From contig NZ_CP075169.1 in NCBI RefSeq assembly GCF_016865525.2, positions 2,480,337 to 2,544,336 on the forward strand: a DNA stretch of 64,000 bases, read 5' to 3'. The position numbers and the translations under genes are program-made. Below are positions 27,554 to 39,624 of the stretch, in pieces (positions within the stretch are counted from its first letter, which is position 1; each line of letters opens with the position of its first letter). The notes beneath the pieces are model-generated. The model was given only the letters and a program-made list of their open reading frames with translations, was not told the origin of the DNA and did no database searches. The stretch is from Sodalis ligni. GTDB lineage: Bacteria > Pseudomonadota > Gammaproteobacteria > Enterobacterales > Enterobacteriaceae.

Positions 27554-30500
27554 GATTTGTCACCTCGGGTTGCGACGATTTGATGCTTTTTCGGCTAAAT
27601 AAGTTCACCACAACCACATAGAACATCGGCACAAAGAAAATCGCCAGGAAGGTGGCGGTTAACATACCGCCTACCACCGCGGTACCGATGGAGTGCTGGC
27701 TGCCCGAACCGGCACCATGGGAGATAGTTAATGGCAGTACACCCAAAATGAAGGCCATGGAGGTCATGATGATGGGACGGATACGCAGCTTGGCGGCCTC
27801 AATGGCAGCCTCGACAATGTCCTTGCCGGCGTTTTCATGCAAATCCTTGGCAAACTCGACAATCAGGATGGCATTTTTCGATGCCAGACCGACCGTAGTC
27901 AATAATCCCACCTGGAAGAACACGTCGTTTTCCAATCCACGCATTAATACCGCGCCGATGGTGCCCAGCACGCCGAGGGGAACGACCAGCAATACGGAGA
28001 AAGGTATTGACCAGCTTTCATACAAAGCAGCCAGACAGAGGAAAACCACCAATACAGAAATGCTATATAACGCCGGCGTTTGCGAGCCCGATAGCTGCTC
28101 TTCGTACGACAGTCCGTGCCACTGGATATTGAAGCCCTTCGGCAACTTCGCAGCAATCTCGTTGACCGCCTTGACCGCGTCGCCTGAGCTTAAACCGCTG
28201 GCCGGCGACCCCATTATCTCTACTGCCGACACGCCGTTAAAACGTTCATAACGCGGCGAACCGTAAATCCATTTACCGCTACCAAAAGCCGAGAATGGCA
28301 CCATCTGGCCGCTGCTGTTGCGGAAATACCACTTGTTCAAGTCTTCCGGTGTCACGCGCGATGAGGCCTTTCCCTGGATATACACCTGTTTTACCCGATC
28401 CTCATACATAAACTGATTGATATAGGTGGAGCCCCAGGCGGCAGATAACGTATCGTTGATATCTTCCAGACTCAGACCCAGCGCACGGGCGCGCTCATCA
28501 TCGATTTGCAGTTGATATTGCGGCTCGTCTTCCATGCCGTTGGGGCGCACCGCCGTCAGGCGTTTGTCCTGTGCACCCAGTTGCAGGAACTGATTACGGG
28601 CCGCCATCAGCGCCGCGTGGCCTTTCCCAGCGGCATCCTGTAAATAAAAGTCAAAACCCGTCGCGTTACCCAGCTCCATCACCGCCGGCGGGATCAATGC
28701 AAAAGCTTTACCGTCTTTCAACGTCGCAAAATATTGCATGGCGCGGCCAGCCAGCGCCTGGACTGATAGGTTACTGCCGGTGCGCTGGCTCCAATCTTTT
28801 AGCTTTACAAAGGCCATGGCGCTATTCTGGCCGCGGCCGGAGAAACTAAAGCCATTGGCGGCAAAGACCGAACTCACCGACTCGGATTCCTTGGTCAACA
28901 GGTAGTTTTCCATATCCGCCAATACCTGTTGCGTGCGGGCCGCCGAGGCATTGGCCGGCAGGGTGACCTGCATCATCATGACGCCCTGATCTTCATCCGG
29001 TAGAAAGGAATTGGGCACCCGAGTGAACAGATAACCGGTTGCCAGCACGATAACAAGATAGATCAGCATAAAAATTTTACGCCGTGAGATAACTCCACCA
29101 ACATAGCCGGTGTAATGTAGGGTGCCTGAATCGAATTTGCGGTTAAACCAACCGGATAAACCATGCGATGATCGTTCACCCGAGGATTCTTTGAGTACGG
29201 TGGCGCATAAGGCTGGCGTGAAAATCAGCGCCATCAGTACCGACAGCGCCATGGCCGACACGATGGTAATGGAAAACTGGCGATAAATAATCCCGGTAGA
29301 GCCGCTGAAAAAAGCCATCGGCACCAGTACCGCGGCCAGCACCAGAGCGATACCGAACAAGGCGCCCTGGATTTGCGCCATGGACTTGATGGTCGCCTCC
29401 TTCGGGCTGAGTTTTTCCTCCGACATGACCCGCTCGACGTTTTCTACCACCACAATGGCGTCATCCACCAACAGGCCTATCGCGAGTACCATACCGAACA
29501 TCGTGAGTGTATTAATGGAGTAGCCAAATGCCGCCAATACGCCAAAGGTTCCCAGCAGTACCACCGGTACCACCATAGTAGTCACCAGAGTGGCGCGCAG
29601 ATTCTGCAAAAATAGCAGCATTACGCAAAACACCAGCGCGATGGCCTCAAACAACGTTTTCACCACTTCTTCTATAGAAGCGCTGACCACCGGCGAGGTT
29701 TCGTAGGGGTATTCCACCTTTACGTTATCCGGCAGCGAGGATTGCAAACCGGCGATGGTGGCCTTTACCCCTTTGGCGGTATCCAGCACATTGGCGCCGC
29801 TGGCCAGCCGTAGCGCCATCCCGGAAGAGGGTTTGCCGTCAAAGGTGGATGAAATGCTGTAATCTTCCGGACCCAGATCAATATTGGCGACATCGCGTAA
29901 ACGCACCTGGGAGCCATCGGTATTCACTTTCAACAGGATATCTTCAAACTGTTTCACGCTTTCCAGACGAGTTTTACCGATAATAGTGGCGCTGATTTTG
30001 GCATTCTTTATCGAGGGCAGTCCACCCAGTTTCCCAGAAGAAACCTGGACGTTTTGCTGCGTTATTGCGGTGGTGACGTCGCTGGGGATCAGGGAATATT
30101 TATAGAGCTTGGCGGGATCGAGCCAAATACGCATCGCATATTCGGAACCCATCACCATAAAATCCCCCACCCCTTTGGTGCGGGCGACTGGATCCTCCAA
30201 TTTCGATACCAGCAGATCGGCCAGGTCGGAGTCGCTCAGTTTGCCGTCTTCGGAAATCAGGCTCACCACCATCATAAAATTTGACTGGTATTTAGCCACA
30301 CGCAGCCATTGGGTGGTTACTTCGGTCGGTAATTGAGACTCGGCCAATGAAACCTTGTTTTGCACCTGCACCTGGGCGATATCCGGATCGGTGCCCTGAT
30401 CGAAGGTGACGATGATGCTGGCGCTGCCGTCGCTGTTACTTTGCGACTCGATATAGCGTAAATTGTCCAGTCCATTTAGCTGTTGTTCAATAACCTGAAC

Positions 30501-30683
30501 CACGGTCTTTTGGGTGGTTTCCGCGCTGGCACCCGGATAGGTCACGCTGACCGATATCGCAGGCGGTGCAATATTCGGGTACTGGTTAATAGAGAGAGAC
30601 AGGATGGACAGACCACCTGCCAGCATAACGACAATGGCAATCACCCAGGCAAAAATAGGGCGCTCGATAAAAAACTTCGACAT
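27546..30683 (-). CDS. RND multidrug efflux transporter (HAE-1, AcrB-like)
   Basis: A complete 1045-residue inner-membrane pump. It begins with the conserved [20 protein letters not shown] and has the porter-domain repeats. TM4 carries the proton relay [20 protein letters not shown] (two adjacent Asp), and the C-terminal half has [17 protein letters not shown] (Lys) and [15 protein letters not shown]. All elements for proton-driven drug export are intact. The adaptor gene precedes it by ten bases and the channel gene follows with an overlap. Unlike many genes here, this long gene has no frame break. I do not assign a specific name, since MexB/AcrB/AdeB relatives cannot be told apart by eye. 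Confidence 0.95.
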   Translation of the reverse strand: MSKFFIERPIFAWVIAIVVMLAGGLSILSLSINQYPNIAPPAISVSVTYPGASAETTQKTVVQVIEQQLNGLDNLRYIESQSNSDGSASIIVTFDQGTDPDIAQVQVQNKVSLAESQLPTEVTTQWLRVAKYQSNFMMVVSLISEDGKLSDSDLADLLVSKLEDPVARTKGVGDFMVMGSEYAMRIWLDPAKLYKYSLIPSDVTTAITQQNVQVSSGKLGGLPSIKNAKISATIIGKTRLESVKQFEDILLKVNTDGSQVRLRDVANIDLGPEDYSISSTFDGKPSSGMALRLASGANVLDTAKGVKATIAGLQSSLPDNVKVEYPYETSPVVSASIEEVVKTLFEAIALVFCVMLLFLQNLRATLVTTMVVPVVLLGTFGVLAAFGYSINTLTMFGMVLAIGLLVDDAIVVVENVERVMSEEKLSPKEATIKSMAQIQGALFGIALVLAAVLVPMAFFSGSTGIIYRQFSITIVSAMALSVLMALIFTPALCATVLKESSGERSSHGLSGWFNRKFDSGTLHYTGYVGGVISRRKIFMLIYLVIVLATGYLFTRVPNSFLPDEDQGVMMMQVTLPANASAARTQQVLADMENYLLTKESESVSSVFAANGFSFSGRGQNSAMAFVKLKDWSQRTGSNLSVQALAGRAMQYFATLKDGKAFALIPPAVMELGNATGFDFYLQDAAGKGHAALMAARNQFLQLGAQDKRLTAVRPNGMEDEPQYQLQIDDERARALGLSLEDINDTLSAAWGSTYINQFMYEDRVKQVYIQGKASSRVTPEDLNKWYFRNSSGQMVPFSAFGSGKWIYGSPRYERFNGVSAVEIMGSPASGLSSGDAVKAVNEIAAKLPKGFNIQWHGLSYEEQLSGSQTPALYSISVLVVFLCLAALYESWSIPFSVLLVVPLGVLGTIGAVLMRGLENDVFFQVGLLTTVGLASKNAILIVEFAKDLHENAGKDIVEAAIEAAKLRIRPIIMTSMAFILGVLPLTISHGAGSGSQHSIGTAVVGGMLTATFLAIFFVPMFYVVVVNLFSRKSIKSSQPEVTNHE

Positions 30684-30693
30684 CTTGTTTCCC

Positions 30694-31830
30694 CTATTGC
30701 GCCGACGGATCGTTCATCGAAGAACTGGTGTCGTTGGCAGAAGCAGCGGCGGTCTGATGCTCGTTGGCACTGACTTTTATACCGACCCTCACGCTTTGCA
30801 GCCCGTCGGTAATCACCTTTTCGCCAGCCTGTAATCCGCTGGTGACTTGCCACAGACTGTTGGTCATTTCACCGGTGGTAATGGGGCGTTGTTCAACAGT
30901 GTTATCCGTTTTCACGGTATAGACATACGGTTTGCCTTTGACATCATGGCTGACCGCTTCCTGCGGGATCAATATGCCCTGTTCCTGAACGCCCTGTTGC
31001 AGGATGGCGTGAACAAACATGCCCGGCAGTAATTCATTGTGTGGATTAGGAAAAGAGGCCCGCATCGTCACCGAACCGGTGCCTTCGTCAACTGTCACTT
31101 CAGAAAACTCCAATTTACCCTCTTGACCATAAGGGCTGCCGTCTTCAAGCGTCAGTAGCACCGCCGCGGAATTATCCCCTGCCGCTTTCAAATGCCCTTG
31201 CGCCAGCGCACGGCGCAGGCGCAATAAATCCTGCGAGGATTCACTGACATCTACATACATCGGGTTCAATTGTTGAATAGTCGTCAGGTAATTGCTTTGC
31301 CCGCTGGTCACCAACGCGCCTTCCGTGTATATCGACCGGCCGATATGACCGGAAATCGGCGCTCTGACCTGGGTATAATTGAGATTAACCCTTGCGGTTT
31401 CCAAATCAGCCGCGGCCTCTTTGGCGGAAGCGACAGCATCATCATAGACCTGGCCGCTGACGGCGTGGGCTTCCGACAGCGGTTTATAACGCTTAACCAA
31501 AGCATTGGCGTTTGTTAACGTCGCCTGCGCCTTATCGTAAGCGGCCTGATAAGTGGCCGGGTCGATTTGATACAGCGGCTGGCCTGCCGTCACTTCGGAA
31601 CCTTCGGTAAAAAGCCGCTTCAGAATAATTCCATCCACTTGTGGTCGACCCTCCGCTCCTCGTACCGCAGTGGTCCTGCCCGGCAGGCTGGTGGTCAACG
31701 TTACCGGCTGGGTATGCAATGTGACAATGCTGACTTGCGGTATCGAAGCCATTTGTGTGGTATGGGAAGAAGACCCATCACAAGCAGTAACCAAAAACAA
31801 GCTTATAATCAGTAATTTATGGCGCATCAT
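30694..31830 (-). CDS. RND pump periplasmic adaptor (membrane fusion protein)
   Basis: A 378-residue lipoprotein adaptor. The signal [17 protein letters not shown] ends in the lipobox Cys. Lipoyl half-motifs are [20 protein letters not shown] and [20 protein letters not shown], separated by a helical hairpin ([18 protein letters not shown]). The C-terminal membrane-proximal domain has [21 protein letters not shown] and [14 protein letters not shown]. Start 31830 has an AAGAG site; the ORF also extends nine codons further up. It bridges transporter and outer-membrane channel and is the first gene of the operon. Confidence 0.92.
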   Translation of the reverse strand: MMRHKLLIISLFLVTACDGSSSHTTQMASIPQVSIVTLHTQPVTLTTSLPGRTTAVRGAEGRPQVDGIILKRLFTEGSEVTAGQPLYQIDPATYQAAYDKAQATLTNANALVKRYKPLSEAHAVSGQVYDDAVASAKEAAADLETARVNLNYTQVRAPISGHIGRSIYTEGALVTSGQSNYLTTIQQLNPMYVDVSESSQDLLRLRRALAQGHLKAAGDNSAAVLLTLEDGSPYGQEGKLEFSEVTVDEGTGSVTMRASFPNPHNELLPGMFVHAILQQGVQEQGILIPQEAVSHDVKGKPYVYTVKTDNTVEQRPITTGEMTNSLWQVTSGLQAGEKVITDGLQSVRVGIKVSANEHQTAAASANDTSSSMNDPSAQ

Positions 31831-32818
31831 TAATTTACTCTTGCAATTTGAGAACAATCATTCTCATGAGAAATTTATTTTACTCGACCAGCTCACATAA
31901 AAAGTAAGTGTTACGTTAAAATAATTTCAAATTAAATAGCCGGAATCTAGAGATATTAATGATTATTAGAAGGATTTAGTCATGCAAATAAGAAATTCAA
32001 TCAAGTAAACAAATTAGCTTAATAGGCAGATATTCCTGAATTTAGTCGGCCGGTGATGACAAAAGTCATCCTCATTCTGGACATATTTTTCAATGTATTG
32101 AAATATAAAGTTTCAATTCAAAAGATATCTGTAAACTATGAGGTAAAGATTAAGTTGTCATTGCGTAAAGAATACGAAATCAGCATGATATTTTCTTCTG
32201 TCTAACTTATGATCTACCTGCACCAAGTAGCTTTTCAGGCCTATCCTTAGTCTGAGCCCGTCCAATTCCGAACGGGTATTCTTTCAGCACTGAGCTTACT
32301 TATTTCATACCTCTATATTAGATGGGCACTCTTAATTTTAAAAAATCGGTGTAATCGGGGCAATGTGATGTTGTTGATATGGCCACTAAATTAACTAATT
32401 AAAATGGTTATTTCGAATAAAGAACGTCACGTTAATTTGTGTATCTAACGAAACATTGTTCTAAGAATATCAGTGAGGGTGTGATTATAATGATCAAAAT
32501 GCCATAATTCGGGTAACAAACAACATTTACATCGATAAAAATAATATCATACTGCCCATTTTATTAACATGTAGATTAACATTAGCTATATAACGATAAT
32601 ATTACCGATCATGTTTTATCCGTTTAAGATATCCGCCATAACTATTCTTAACCGGTGTAAGTGTCCAGAAAATATCATGTTCTCCAGTAAGAATGGACAG
32701 AATGCTAAACAATATTCTTTAACTCATAATGTTAAGATCTTGTCAAATATCGGTATTATTTTAATGATAACGGTGCTACTCTTATTTGAGCACAAGCTAA
32801 TCGGGAACATTTATTTCC
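31831..32818. other. Long AT-rich intergenic region upstream of RND operon
   Basis: Nearly 1 kb of AT-rich DNA without a defensible gene. It must contain the promoter of the RND operon near its left end. One 79-codon frame at its right end (32611-32850, + strand) runs into the IS3 remnant, has no ribosome site and was rejected. No strong palindrome or repeat was found by eye. Confidence 0.5.
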
Positions 32819-33373
32819 TTACGCCCATCTATCCAGCGCTTTTGAGATAAATTCGCTGCCATTGTCTGCCTGGATCCTTATCGGCACACGATTATGCATC
32901 AATCTCAGGCACTTCATCACCGCCATCACATCCTTGCCCTCGAGCGACTGGCCGGCATGGATTGCCAGGCATTCCCGACTAAAATTATCGCTCACAGTTA
33001 ATGCCCGAAACCGGCGCCCATTAAACACATTATCAGTACCGAAATCCATGCTCCAGCATTGATCCGGATTTGACAGCAACGGCCATTCAACCAGGTGTGC
33101 CGCACTCACATGGCGACGGGGGCGATTACGCCGTAGATTCAGTACTTCCTGGCAATAAATACGATGCGTTTTTTTATGATTAATGACCCAGCCTTCGCAC
33201 CTCGGCTGGATATGTATGCGCTGGCAGCCATATCGGATGCGGGTTTCCACTATTTCTCGGATGCGCATCGTTACCGCGCGATCGTCACGACACGAATGAT
33301 AGTTATAAACCGTGCGACTTATTATCGCCAGCCGACAGAACAGCCTCACTCCCATTTGATATGCGTCTTGCAA
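32819..33373 (-). pseudogene. IS3-family OrfB transposase, truncated at C-terminus
   Basis: About 184 residues of an integrase-core transposase: RIRYGCQRIHIQ (HTH-21-like), then the catalytic Asp in CWSMDFGTDNVFNGRRFRAL and the second Asp in IRIQADNGSEFISKALDRW. The expected Glu and the PHSSL tail are missing. The N-terminus also looks incomplete (MGVRLFCRLAIISRTVYNY follows an unrelated start). No OrfA is present. Inactive. Confidence 0.82.
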
Positions 33374-33481
33374 AATACGACTATTTCGCGCTTTTAGCAG
33401 GCCTTAAAACTAATGGAATGGTACCCCCACCCAGCTTACTAAAATTGAACTTGCTGTCAGACCTTATTTTGGAGGTGTGTT

Positions 33482-34400
33482 ATGTCACGAACAAAAGTAC
33501 AGTCCCTGAGCAGAATGGGTATTGATACCGGTAAAATACGTTTCATGTAATCGATATGGACGATAAAGGAAACATCCTGATTAGGCGATGTTTTGCCCGC
33601 GATAAATTGATTGAGTATTCAGCCCATTTTCCCCAGACAACGATTGGAATGGAAGCTTGCCCGGGCTGCCATTGGCTGGTTAGAAAGGCTAAATTATTTG
33701 GACATACACCCTGCATCGTCCCGGCACAATTTGTAAAACCTTTCGTTAAATCAAACAAGAATGACCTGATTGATGCTGAAGCAATAGCCGAAGCCATTTC
33801 TCGCCCAACTATGCGAACAGTGATACCAAAAACACTGGCACAACTTGATCTACAGGCTTTACATCGGATCAGAGAACACATTTTATCTCATAAAACAGCG
33901 GTGGTTAATCAGGCCAGGGCATTTCTCCTGGAATATGGACTGACGATCCACTTTGGGATTGCGAAATTTACACATGATATGCCTTTACTGTTATCTGACG
34001 GGCAAAACGAGTTGAGTCCATCAATGAGAAATATCCTGACTGATCTCTGGCAGGAATACCGTTCTCTTGAGCAAAAGCTGTCGCACTTACGTCACCAGAT
34101 TGAGTCTATCGCTGGTGCAGATGGAACCGCTAAAAGGCTGACGTCTATTCCCGGCGTAGGGAAACTGACCGCGACAGCGATGACGGTGTTTGTCGGTAAT
34201 GGTCAACAGTTTAAATCAGGCCGCAATTTAGCTGCCTGGTGAGGCTTGTACCCCGCGAATATTCAACAAGAGACAAGCAGCGGTTATTAGGTATGAGTAA
34301 ACGTGGCAATGCATACCTGAGAAAACTGCTTATTCACGGTGCCTGGACGTGTGTTCTGCATTTGAATAGAACAACAAATTTTCCTGATGGCGAATTCATT
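33482..34400 (+). pseudogene. IS110-family transposase remnant
   Basis: A GGAGGTGTGTT site precedes ATG 33482, MSRTKVQSLSRMGIDTGK. The first frame breaks at the A-run 33533-33536; one more A gives NTFHVIDMDDKGNILIRR, and the DEDD-type N-domain goes on with TTIGMEACPGCHWLVRKAK and SNKNDLIDAEAIAEAISRP. The transposase-20 half shows AKRLTSIPGVGKLTATAM. It then hits TGA after NLAAW, and later residues RLLGMSKRGNAYLRKLLIHG lie in another frame. The C-terminus is missing. IS110 elements use a guide RNA next to this gene; I could not define it. Confidence 0.8.
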
Positions 34401-34643
34401 AGATAATCTCCTTTATGATCAAAAATTTTCTGACGTGATTTGATTATTTAAATAGTCAATCTACTATTTTCTTTGTGTACAGTGATGAACGCTAGAATAG
34501 CTGCTATACCCAGTGAGGAACCAATATCGCCAGGAAAAACTGATGGTAACCTGAGCAAAGCGATGGCAAATTGTTCAGAAAGTAAAAAGACAGATCCTTT
34601 CATCACAATCTACTTTTGAACATCGGATTATTATCTTGATATT
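34401..34643. other. Short gene-free AT-rich stretch
   Basis: AT-rich sequence between the IS110 remnant and the first integrase. I see no gene, repeat or site that I can support. Confidence 0.4.
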
Positions 34644-35443
34644 TCAAACAATTGTATGCTGCCGGGCATAAATATATGGCGCAACGTATCCCTCGCGGTT
34701 AACGTCCAGATAATCCGACCACCATTGCGTCATCTCCATCCGGGCTTCCAGATGCTCCGCTTTGTGCACATAGGCCGCCCGTACGCCGTTGCGCTCCTTA
34801 TGGCTCATCTGTCGCTCAATGGCGTTCTTAGACCATAGCCATGACTCGTTTAGGGCACTATAGGCCATCGTTCTGAAACCGTGGCCACAGACTTCGATTT
34901 TAGTGTCATAGCCAATCACACGTAACGCTTTATTTATGGTGTTTTCACTCATCGGTTTGTCCAGACCACGCACACCCGGAAAAATGAATACTGATTCGCC
35001 GGAAATCTCCTGAATCTGTTTCACCAGGTCGACCGCCTGCCGGGACAGAGGTACCAGATGCTCGTCCTTCATCTTTGCGCCCCGCTCTGAAAATCTCACG
35101 CCCTTTACGGCTTCGCGTTGCGCGGGCACGGTCCAGATATGTGCTTTCAGGTCGAACTCTTCCCAGTGGGCGAAGCGTAACTCACTTGAGCGCAAAAAGA
35201 CGTGCAGATTCAATTCCAGCGCCAGACGGATCAACGTATGGCCTTTGTAGTTATATAAGTTCCTCAGCAATTCGGGTAGGGGCCAAAGGCCAGCCGGGAT
35301 TCTTTGCCACCGAAGCTGTAGCGGAAATACCACAGGCGCGAGCCGCTGGTTGATACCAGCAGATACAGGCCGTGAGCATCGGTGATTTTGTAGGATTTTA
35401 CGAAGGTTTTTGCAGCGCGGATTTTGCTGTCAGTCAGAGCCAT
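34644..35443 (-). pseudogene. P4-type tyrosine integrase with large internal deletion (tRNA-Phe type)
   Basis: Start region MALTDSKIRAAKTFVKSYKI (ATG 35443) with DAHGLYLLVSTSGSRLWYF and LAFGPYP is the N-terminal arm-binding domain of island integrases. It then jumps, near 35270, to NYKGHTLIRLALELNLHVF in another frame, losing roughly 200 residues including the core-binding domain. The catalytic part is present: SSELRFAHWEEF (Arg), GHGFRTMAYSALNE (HxxR) and MSHKERNGVRAAYVHKAEHL with the Tyr nucleophile. Inactive as it stands. The tRNA-Phe 3' end lies 161 bases upstream, the same layout as tRNA-Asn with the next integrase. Confidence 0.88.
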
Positions 35444-35603
35444 GTGAGGGTCACTCCATTCGTCGAACTGAATGACCCGCAATTTGACCCCATATTTTCC
35501 GGATACCTAGGGATAAATCAAAACGTATCGGAAAGGGTTTCTATGCCAACTTATAGAATTACAATAGCATAGGGATTCATAAGAAAGCATAAAAAAGAAG
35601 AAG

Positions 35604-35619
35604 TGGTGCCCGGACTCGG
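35604..35619 (-). other. Attachment-site remnant: 3' end of tRNA-Phe
   Basis: TGGTGCCCGGACTCGG is the reverse complement of CCGAGTCCGGGCACCA, the last 16 bases of enterobacterial tRNA-Phe including CCA (from memory of pheV/pheU). No tRNA body follows. It lies 161 bases before the start of the integrase at 35443, where the core attachment site of a P4-type island is expected. Confidence 0.75.
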
Positions 35620-35794
35620 GGTCATTCAGTTTTCTATTAAGTTGAAATTCATCATAAATTTTATCCCCGCCGGTTGTCAAGACCCGCAGATTGACCCGTA
35701 TTTTTGCTTGTAGATCATAAGCGTGGGTAGGCAGTTTGGAAATAAGTCCGGTTCGTTCCTCTGGTTCGATTCCCCATGCTTTCTGTAAATCGTA

Positions 35795-35824
35795 ATGACA
35801 TTAGCGTTACGAATGCTGTATGAT
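35795..35824 (+). promoter_or_regulatory. Promoter/operator of the tacA-tacT-like operon
   Basis: ATGACA (35795-35800) and TATGAT (35819-35824), 18 bases apart, make a reasonable sigma-70 promoter. The inverted repeat CGTAA (35791-35795) / TTACG (35807-35811) overlaps the -35 region and could be the operator bound by the toxin-antitoxin complex, as is usual for this type of operon (inference). Confidence 0.45.
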
Positions 35825-35858
35825 TTATCTCCAAAGATATACACAGGAGCATGACATT

Positions 35859-36637
<779 letters not shown>

Positions 36638-36689
36638 ACGATATGTTCCTGCCGCACTGTATTGAGCGTTCTCGGTAGTATAGAGAAGC

Positions 36690-37609
36690 AATGTAGTCCC
36701 CCCTGAGATTTCCTGTATCTGCCTCAGAATAGCAACAGCCTGTCGGGACAGCGGCACGATATGTGGTGTCCGCATTTTCGCTCCACGCCCGGAATAACGG
36801 ACACCGGCAATGGTGTCGCGGGTGGAAGGGAGCGTCCAGATTCCGTTTCTGAAATCAATCTCGCGCCAACGGGCGAAACGCAGTTCGCTGGAACGGATAA
36901 ATAGGTGCAGGGTGAGCATCACAGCGAGTCGGGTAAGCGTCCGTCCCGACATATAGCCGTCAATGCGCGCCAGCAGTTCCGGCAGACGCTCCAGCGGCAG
37001 GGCAGGATAGTGGTGTTTAACGGGCGGAGCCGTCACTCCTTCCAGATTCAGCGCCGGGTTGTGTTCCACCAGTCCTTGCTGCACTGCGTAACGTATGATG
37101 CTGCATAGGTGCTGTCGGGTGCGGGACGCGACTTCCAGCAGTCCCTTTTCCTCAATCCCTTTCAGCAGAGCGGTGAAATGTCGTGTTTTCAGTTCCGTTA
37201 CCGGCAGATGCCCAATCACCGGGAAAATATGATTGTTCATGCTGGCAAGCAGGCGGTCGGCGTGGTTCTCCGACCAAGCTTTATTGCTTTTATGCCAGCC
37301 CAGTGCCACGGCTTTAAAATACGTTTTCGGTGAACAGATGGATTTTTCCGCGACACGCACTTGAGCCGGGTTGATATTCTGCGTCAACAATTTTCGGATG
37401 CCGTCACGCTGTAGACGGGCGTCGGCAAGGGATACCAGCGGATAAGCGCCTAAACTGAGACGGGATTCTTTGCCATTAATACGATACTTGAGATACCAGA
37501 GACGGGAACCACCGAGATTGACCAACAAATACAACCCGTGTGAATCGGACAGTTTGAAAGGTTTTTGTAGGAGTTTAATGCTGCGGATTTTCGTGTCGTT
37601 AAGAGACAT
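36690..37609 (-). pseudogene. P4-type tyrosine integrase truncated at C-terminus (tRNA-Asn type)
   Basis: Start MSLNDTKIRSIKLLQKPFKL (ATG 37609), then DSHGLYLLVNLGGSRLWYL and LGAYPLVSLADARLQRDGI (arm-binding domain), the SAM-like core-binding domain (KAWSENHADRLLASMNNHIF) and the first catalytic Arg in SSELRFARWREID. Similarity stops after QIQEISGG at about 36700. The HxxR and Tyr motifs are missing, and the open frame continues only as antisense of the toxin gene. It therefore cannot recombine. The gene lies 162 bases from the 3' end of tRNA-Asn, the proper position for an island integrase using that tRNA. Confidence 0.9.
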
Positions 37610-37770
37610 ATGGGGGTCACTCCATAATCGAACCAACCTGACCCCAAATCTGACCACCAATTTTTCCCGATGCAAAGGGAAAACTGAAAATGCATCGGGA
37701 AGATTTTTCACGCTAACTTATTGAATCTGAATCACATAAGGATTCGTAAAGAGGCATGAAAACATGAAAT

Positions 37771-37846
37771 TGGCTCCTCTGACTGGACTCGAACCAGTGA
37801 CATACGGATTAACAGTCCGCCGTTCTACCGACTGAACTACAGAGGA
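37771..37846 (-). tRNA. tRNA-Asn (GTT)
   Basis: On the minus strand: TCCTCTGTAGTTCAGTCGGT acceptor and D arm, anticodon loop CTGTTAA (GTT anticodon), T arm CTGGTTCGAGTCCAG and acceptor CAGAGGA closing with G plus encoded CCA. All 76 bases match the enterobacterial asparagine tRNA. This tRNA is a well-known target of islands (for example the Yersinia high-pathogenicity island), and an island-type integrase lies at its 3' side. Confidence 0.97.
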
Positions 37847-38030
37847 ATTGCAAAGTGGTTGGCATGATAGCGGGGGACCGGGTTCATGTCAAAGGGGGGA
37901 AGGGCGAAAAATCACTGTTTGCTCATAGATTGCGCATCTGACGGACAATATTGACATTTTAACCCGGTCCGGTTCAGCGGCGCCGGTTTTTAAGGTCCGG
38001 CTACCGCCAAATCGCCTTTAGAAACGCTGT

Positions 38031-39393
38031 TTACAAGAACCCGTAAGCCCATGCCAGCACCCAGCCCAGAACGCTGGAAACCCCGACGCCGATCAGGCCG
38101 ACCATGATAAAACTATGGTTGATAACAAAACGCCCGATATGCGTGGTGCCGGAGCGGTCGAACTGGATAGCCGCCAGATCGCTGGGGTAGGTGGGCAATA
38201 TGTAATAACCGTAGCAGGCCGGGGCCGAGGCCACGATATAGGCCGGGTCGACGCCGATGGCCAGCGCCACCGGTACGATGGCCGCCAGGGCCGCCGCCTG
38301 GGAATTGACGAACTTGGACACCACCAGCAGCGCCAGGGCATAGGCCCAGGGATGGACCTTGATGATGGCGCCGAGGCTGGCTTCGATTTCCTTGAGGTGC
38401 GCGCCGAAGATGGTTTCCGCCATCCAGGCGATACCGTATACCGCCACGATGGCAATCATGCCGGAACGGAATACCTCATTCTTGGAAATTTCCGCCGGAT
38501 TGGTTTTGGTGATTATCACTATCAGTGCGCCGGAGAACAGCATACACATCTGGATCACCAGCACCATGGATAGCGGCTGACCATTGAATACCGGCCGCAA
38601 TATCGTTACCGCCCCCAATATCGCCACCACGGCAATGGTGGCCAGGAAAATCCACATGGCAATCCAGTTGCGGCGTGGCAGTTTACGATCCAGCAGCGTG
38701 GCGGTATCGCCATAGACATACTTGTGATTTTCCGGGACCGAAATGAATTTTTGAAACTCTTCGTCGTCGTCTAGATCCTTGCCGCGAAACCAGCTGAAAA
38801 TGCCGATGGCCAGGATACCGCACAGGGTGGAGGGAATGGTGATGGCCAGCAGGTCGAGGAAATCCAGATGCTTGCCGTTAAAGGTGACATTGCCCAGCAT
38901 GGCCACCAGCGAGACCACCGCCACGGACACCGGACTGGCGATAATGCCCATTTGCGCGCCGATGGAGCTGGCGGCCATGGGCCGTTCCGGCCGGATGTTA
39001 TTTTTGATGGCCACATCATAGATAATCGGCAAAATGGTATACACCACATGGCCGGTACCGCAGAGGATGGTCAATATGCAGGTGACGAACGGCGCTACAA
39101 TAGAGACATATTTTGGGTTGCGCCGGAGCATCCGTTCGGCAATTTGCAGCATGACGTCTAAGCCGCCGGATGCTTGCAAGGTTGCGGAGGCCGCCACCAC
39201 GGCGATAATCACCAGCATGACGTCTACCGGGGTTTCCCGGTTCGAGATGGAATACAAATACCAGAATGACAAGACCTATGCCTCCTAGCAAACCCAGCGC
39301 AATGCCGCCCTTCCTCGCGCCATATAACAGGCAGACCAGGATTACAGCCAGTTGAATGAAAAATCCATAGGTTCCTCTGAAATAAATTGACAT
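38031..39393 (-). pseudogene. dcuB: Anaerobic C4-dicarboxylate transporter DcuB, frame broken
   Basis: A fumarate/succinate antiporter used in fumarate respiration. Sequence is close to E. coli Dcu[81 protein letters not shown] and [20 protein letters not shown]. The frame changes at the C-run read as GGGG at 39229-39232: either one base too many or two too few. The start may be ATG 39393 or, better, ATG 39368 after an AGAGGA site, which would need one more T in the T-run just after it. Corrected by adding bases at both runs it would be 446 residues, the length I remember for E. coli. Confidence 0.92.
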
Positions 39394-39624
39394 GACTTAA
39401 AGCGCTAATATCGTCCTGATAAAGGGACAAATATTGCGTGAAATCTAAGAAACCCTTCATTTCGTAAGAATTTTATCATTGCGAGAGTTGCGTCACATTC
39501 GTTCGGGAAATTTTGGAGGCGAAATCAGAAAAAACGGAAAATGCAAATAAAAATTTTAGAAAATACTTATGAAGTATTCTGTAAACCTGGCGTTATAAGC
39601 GTGCCGAATTATCAGCGGCCAATA

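Noticed and set aside
32611..32850. 79-codon frame with one hydrophobic segment (+ strand)
   Set aside because: No ribosome site, composition follows the AT-rich surroundings, and it runs into the IS3 remnant.
35755..35780. Sequence resembling a tRNA T-arm (GGTTCGATTCCCC)
   Set aside because: The stem pairs poorly and no acceptor or anticodon arm is present; too short to call an attachment site.
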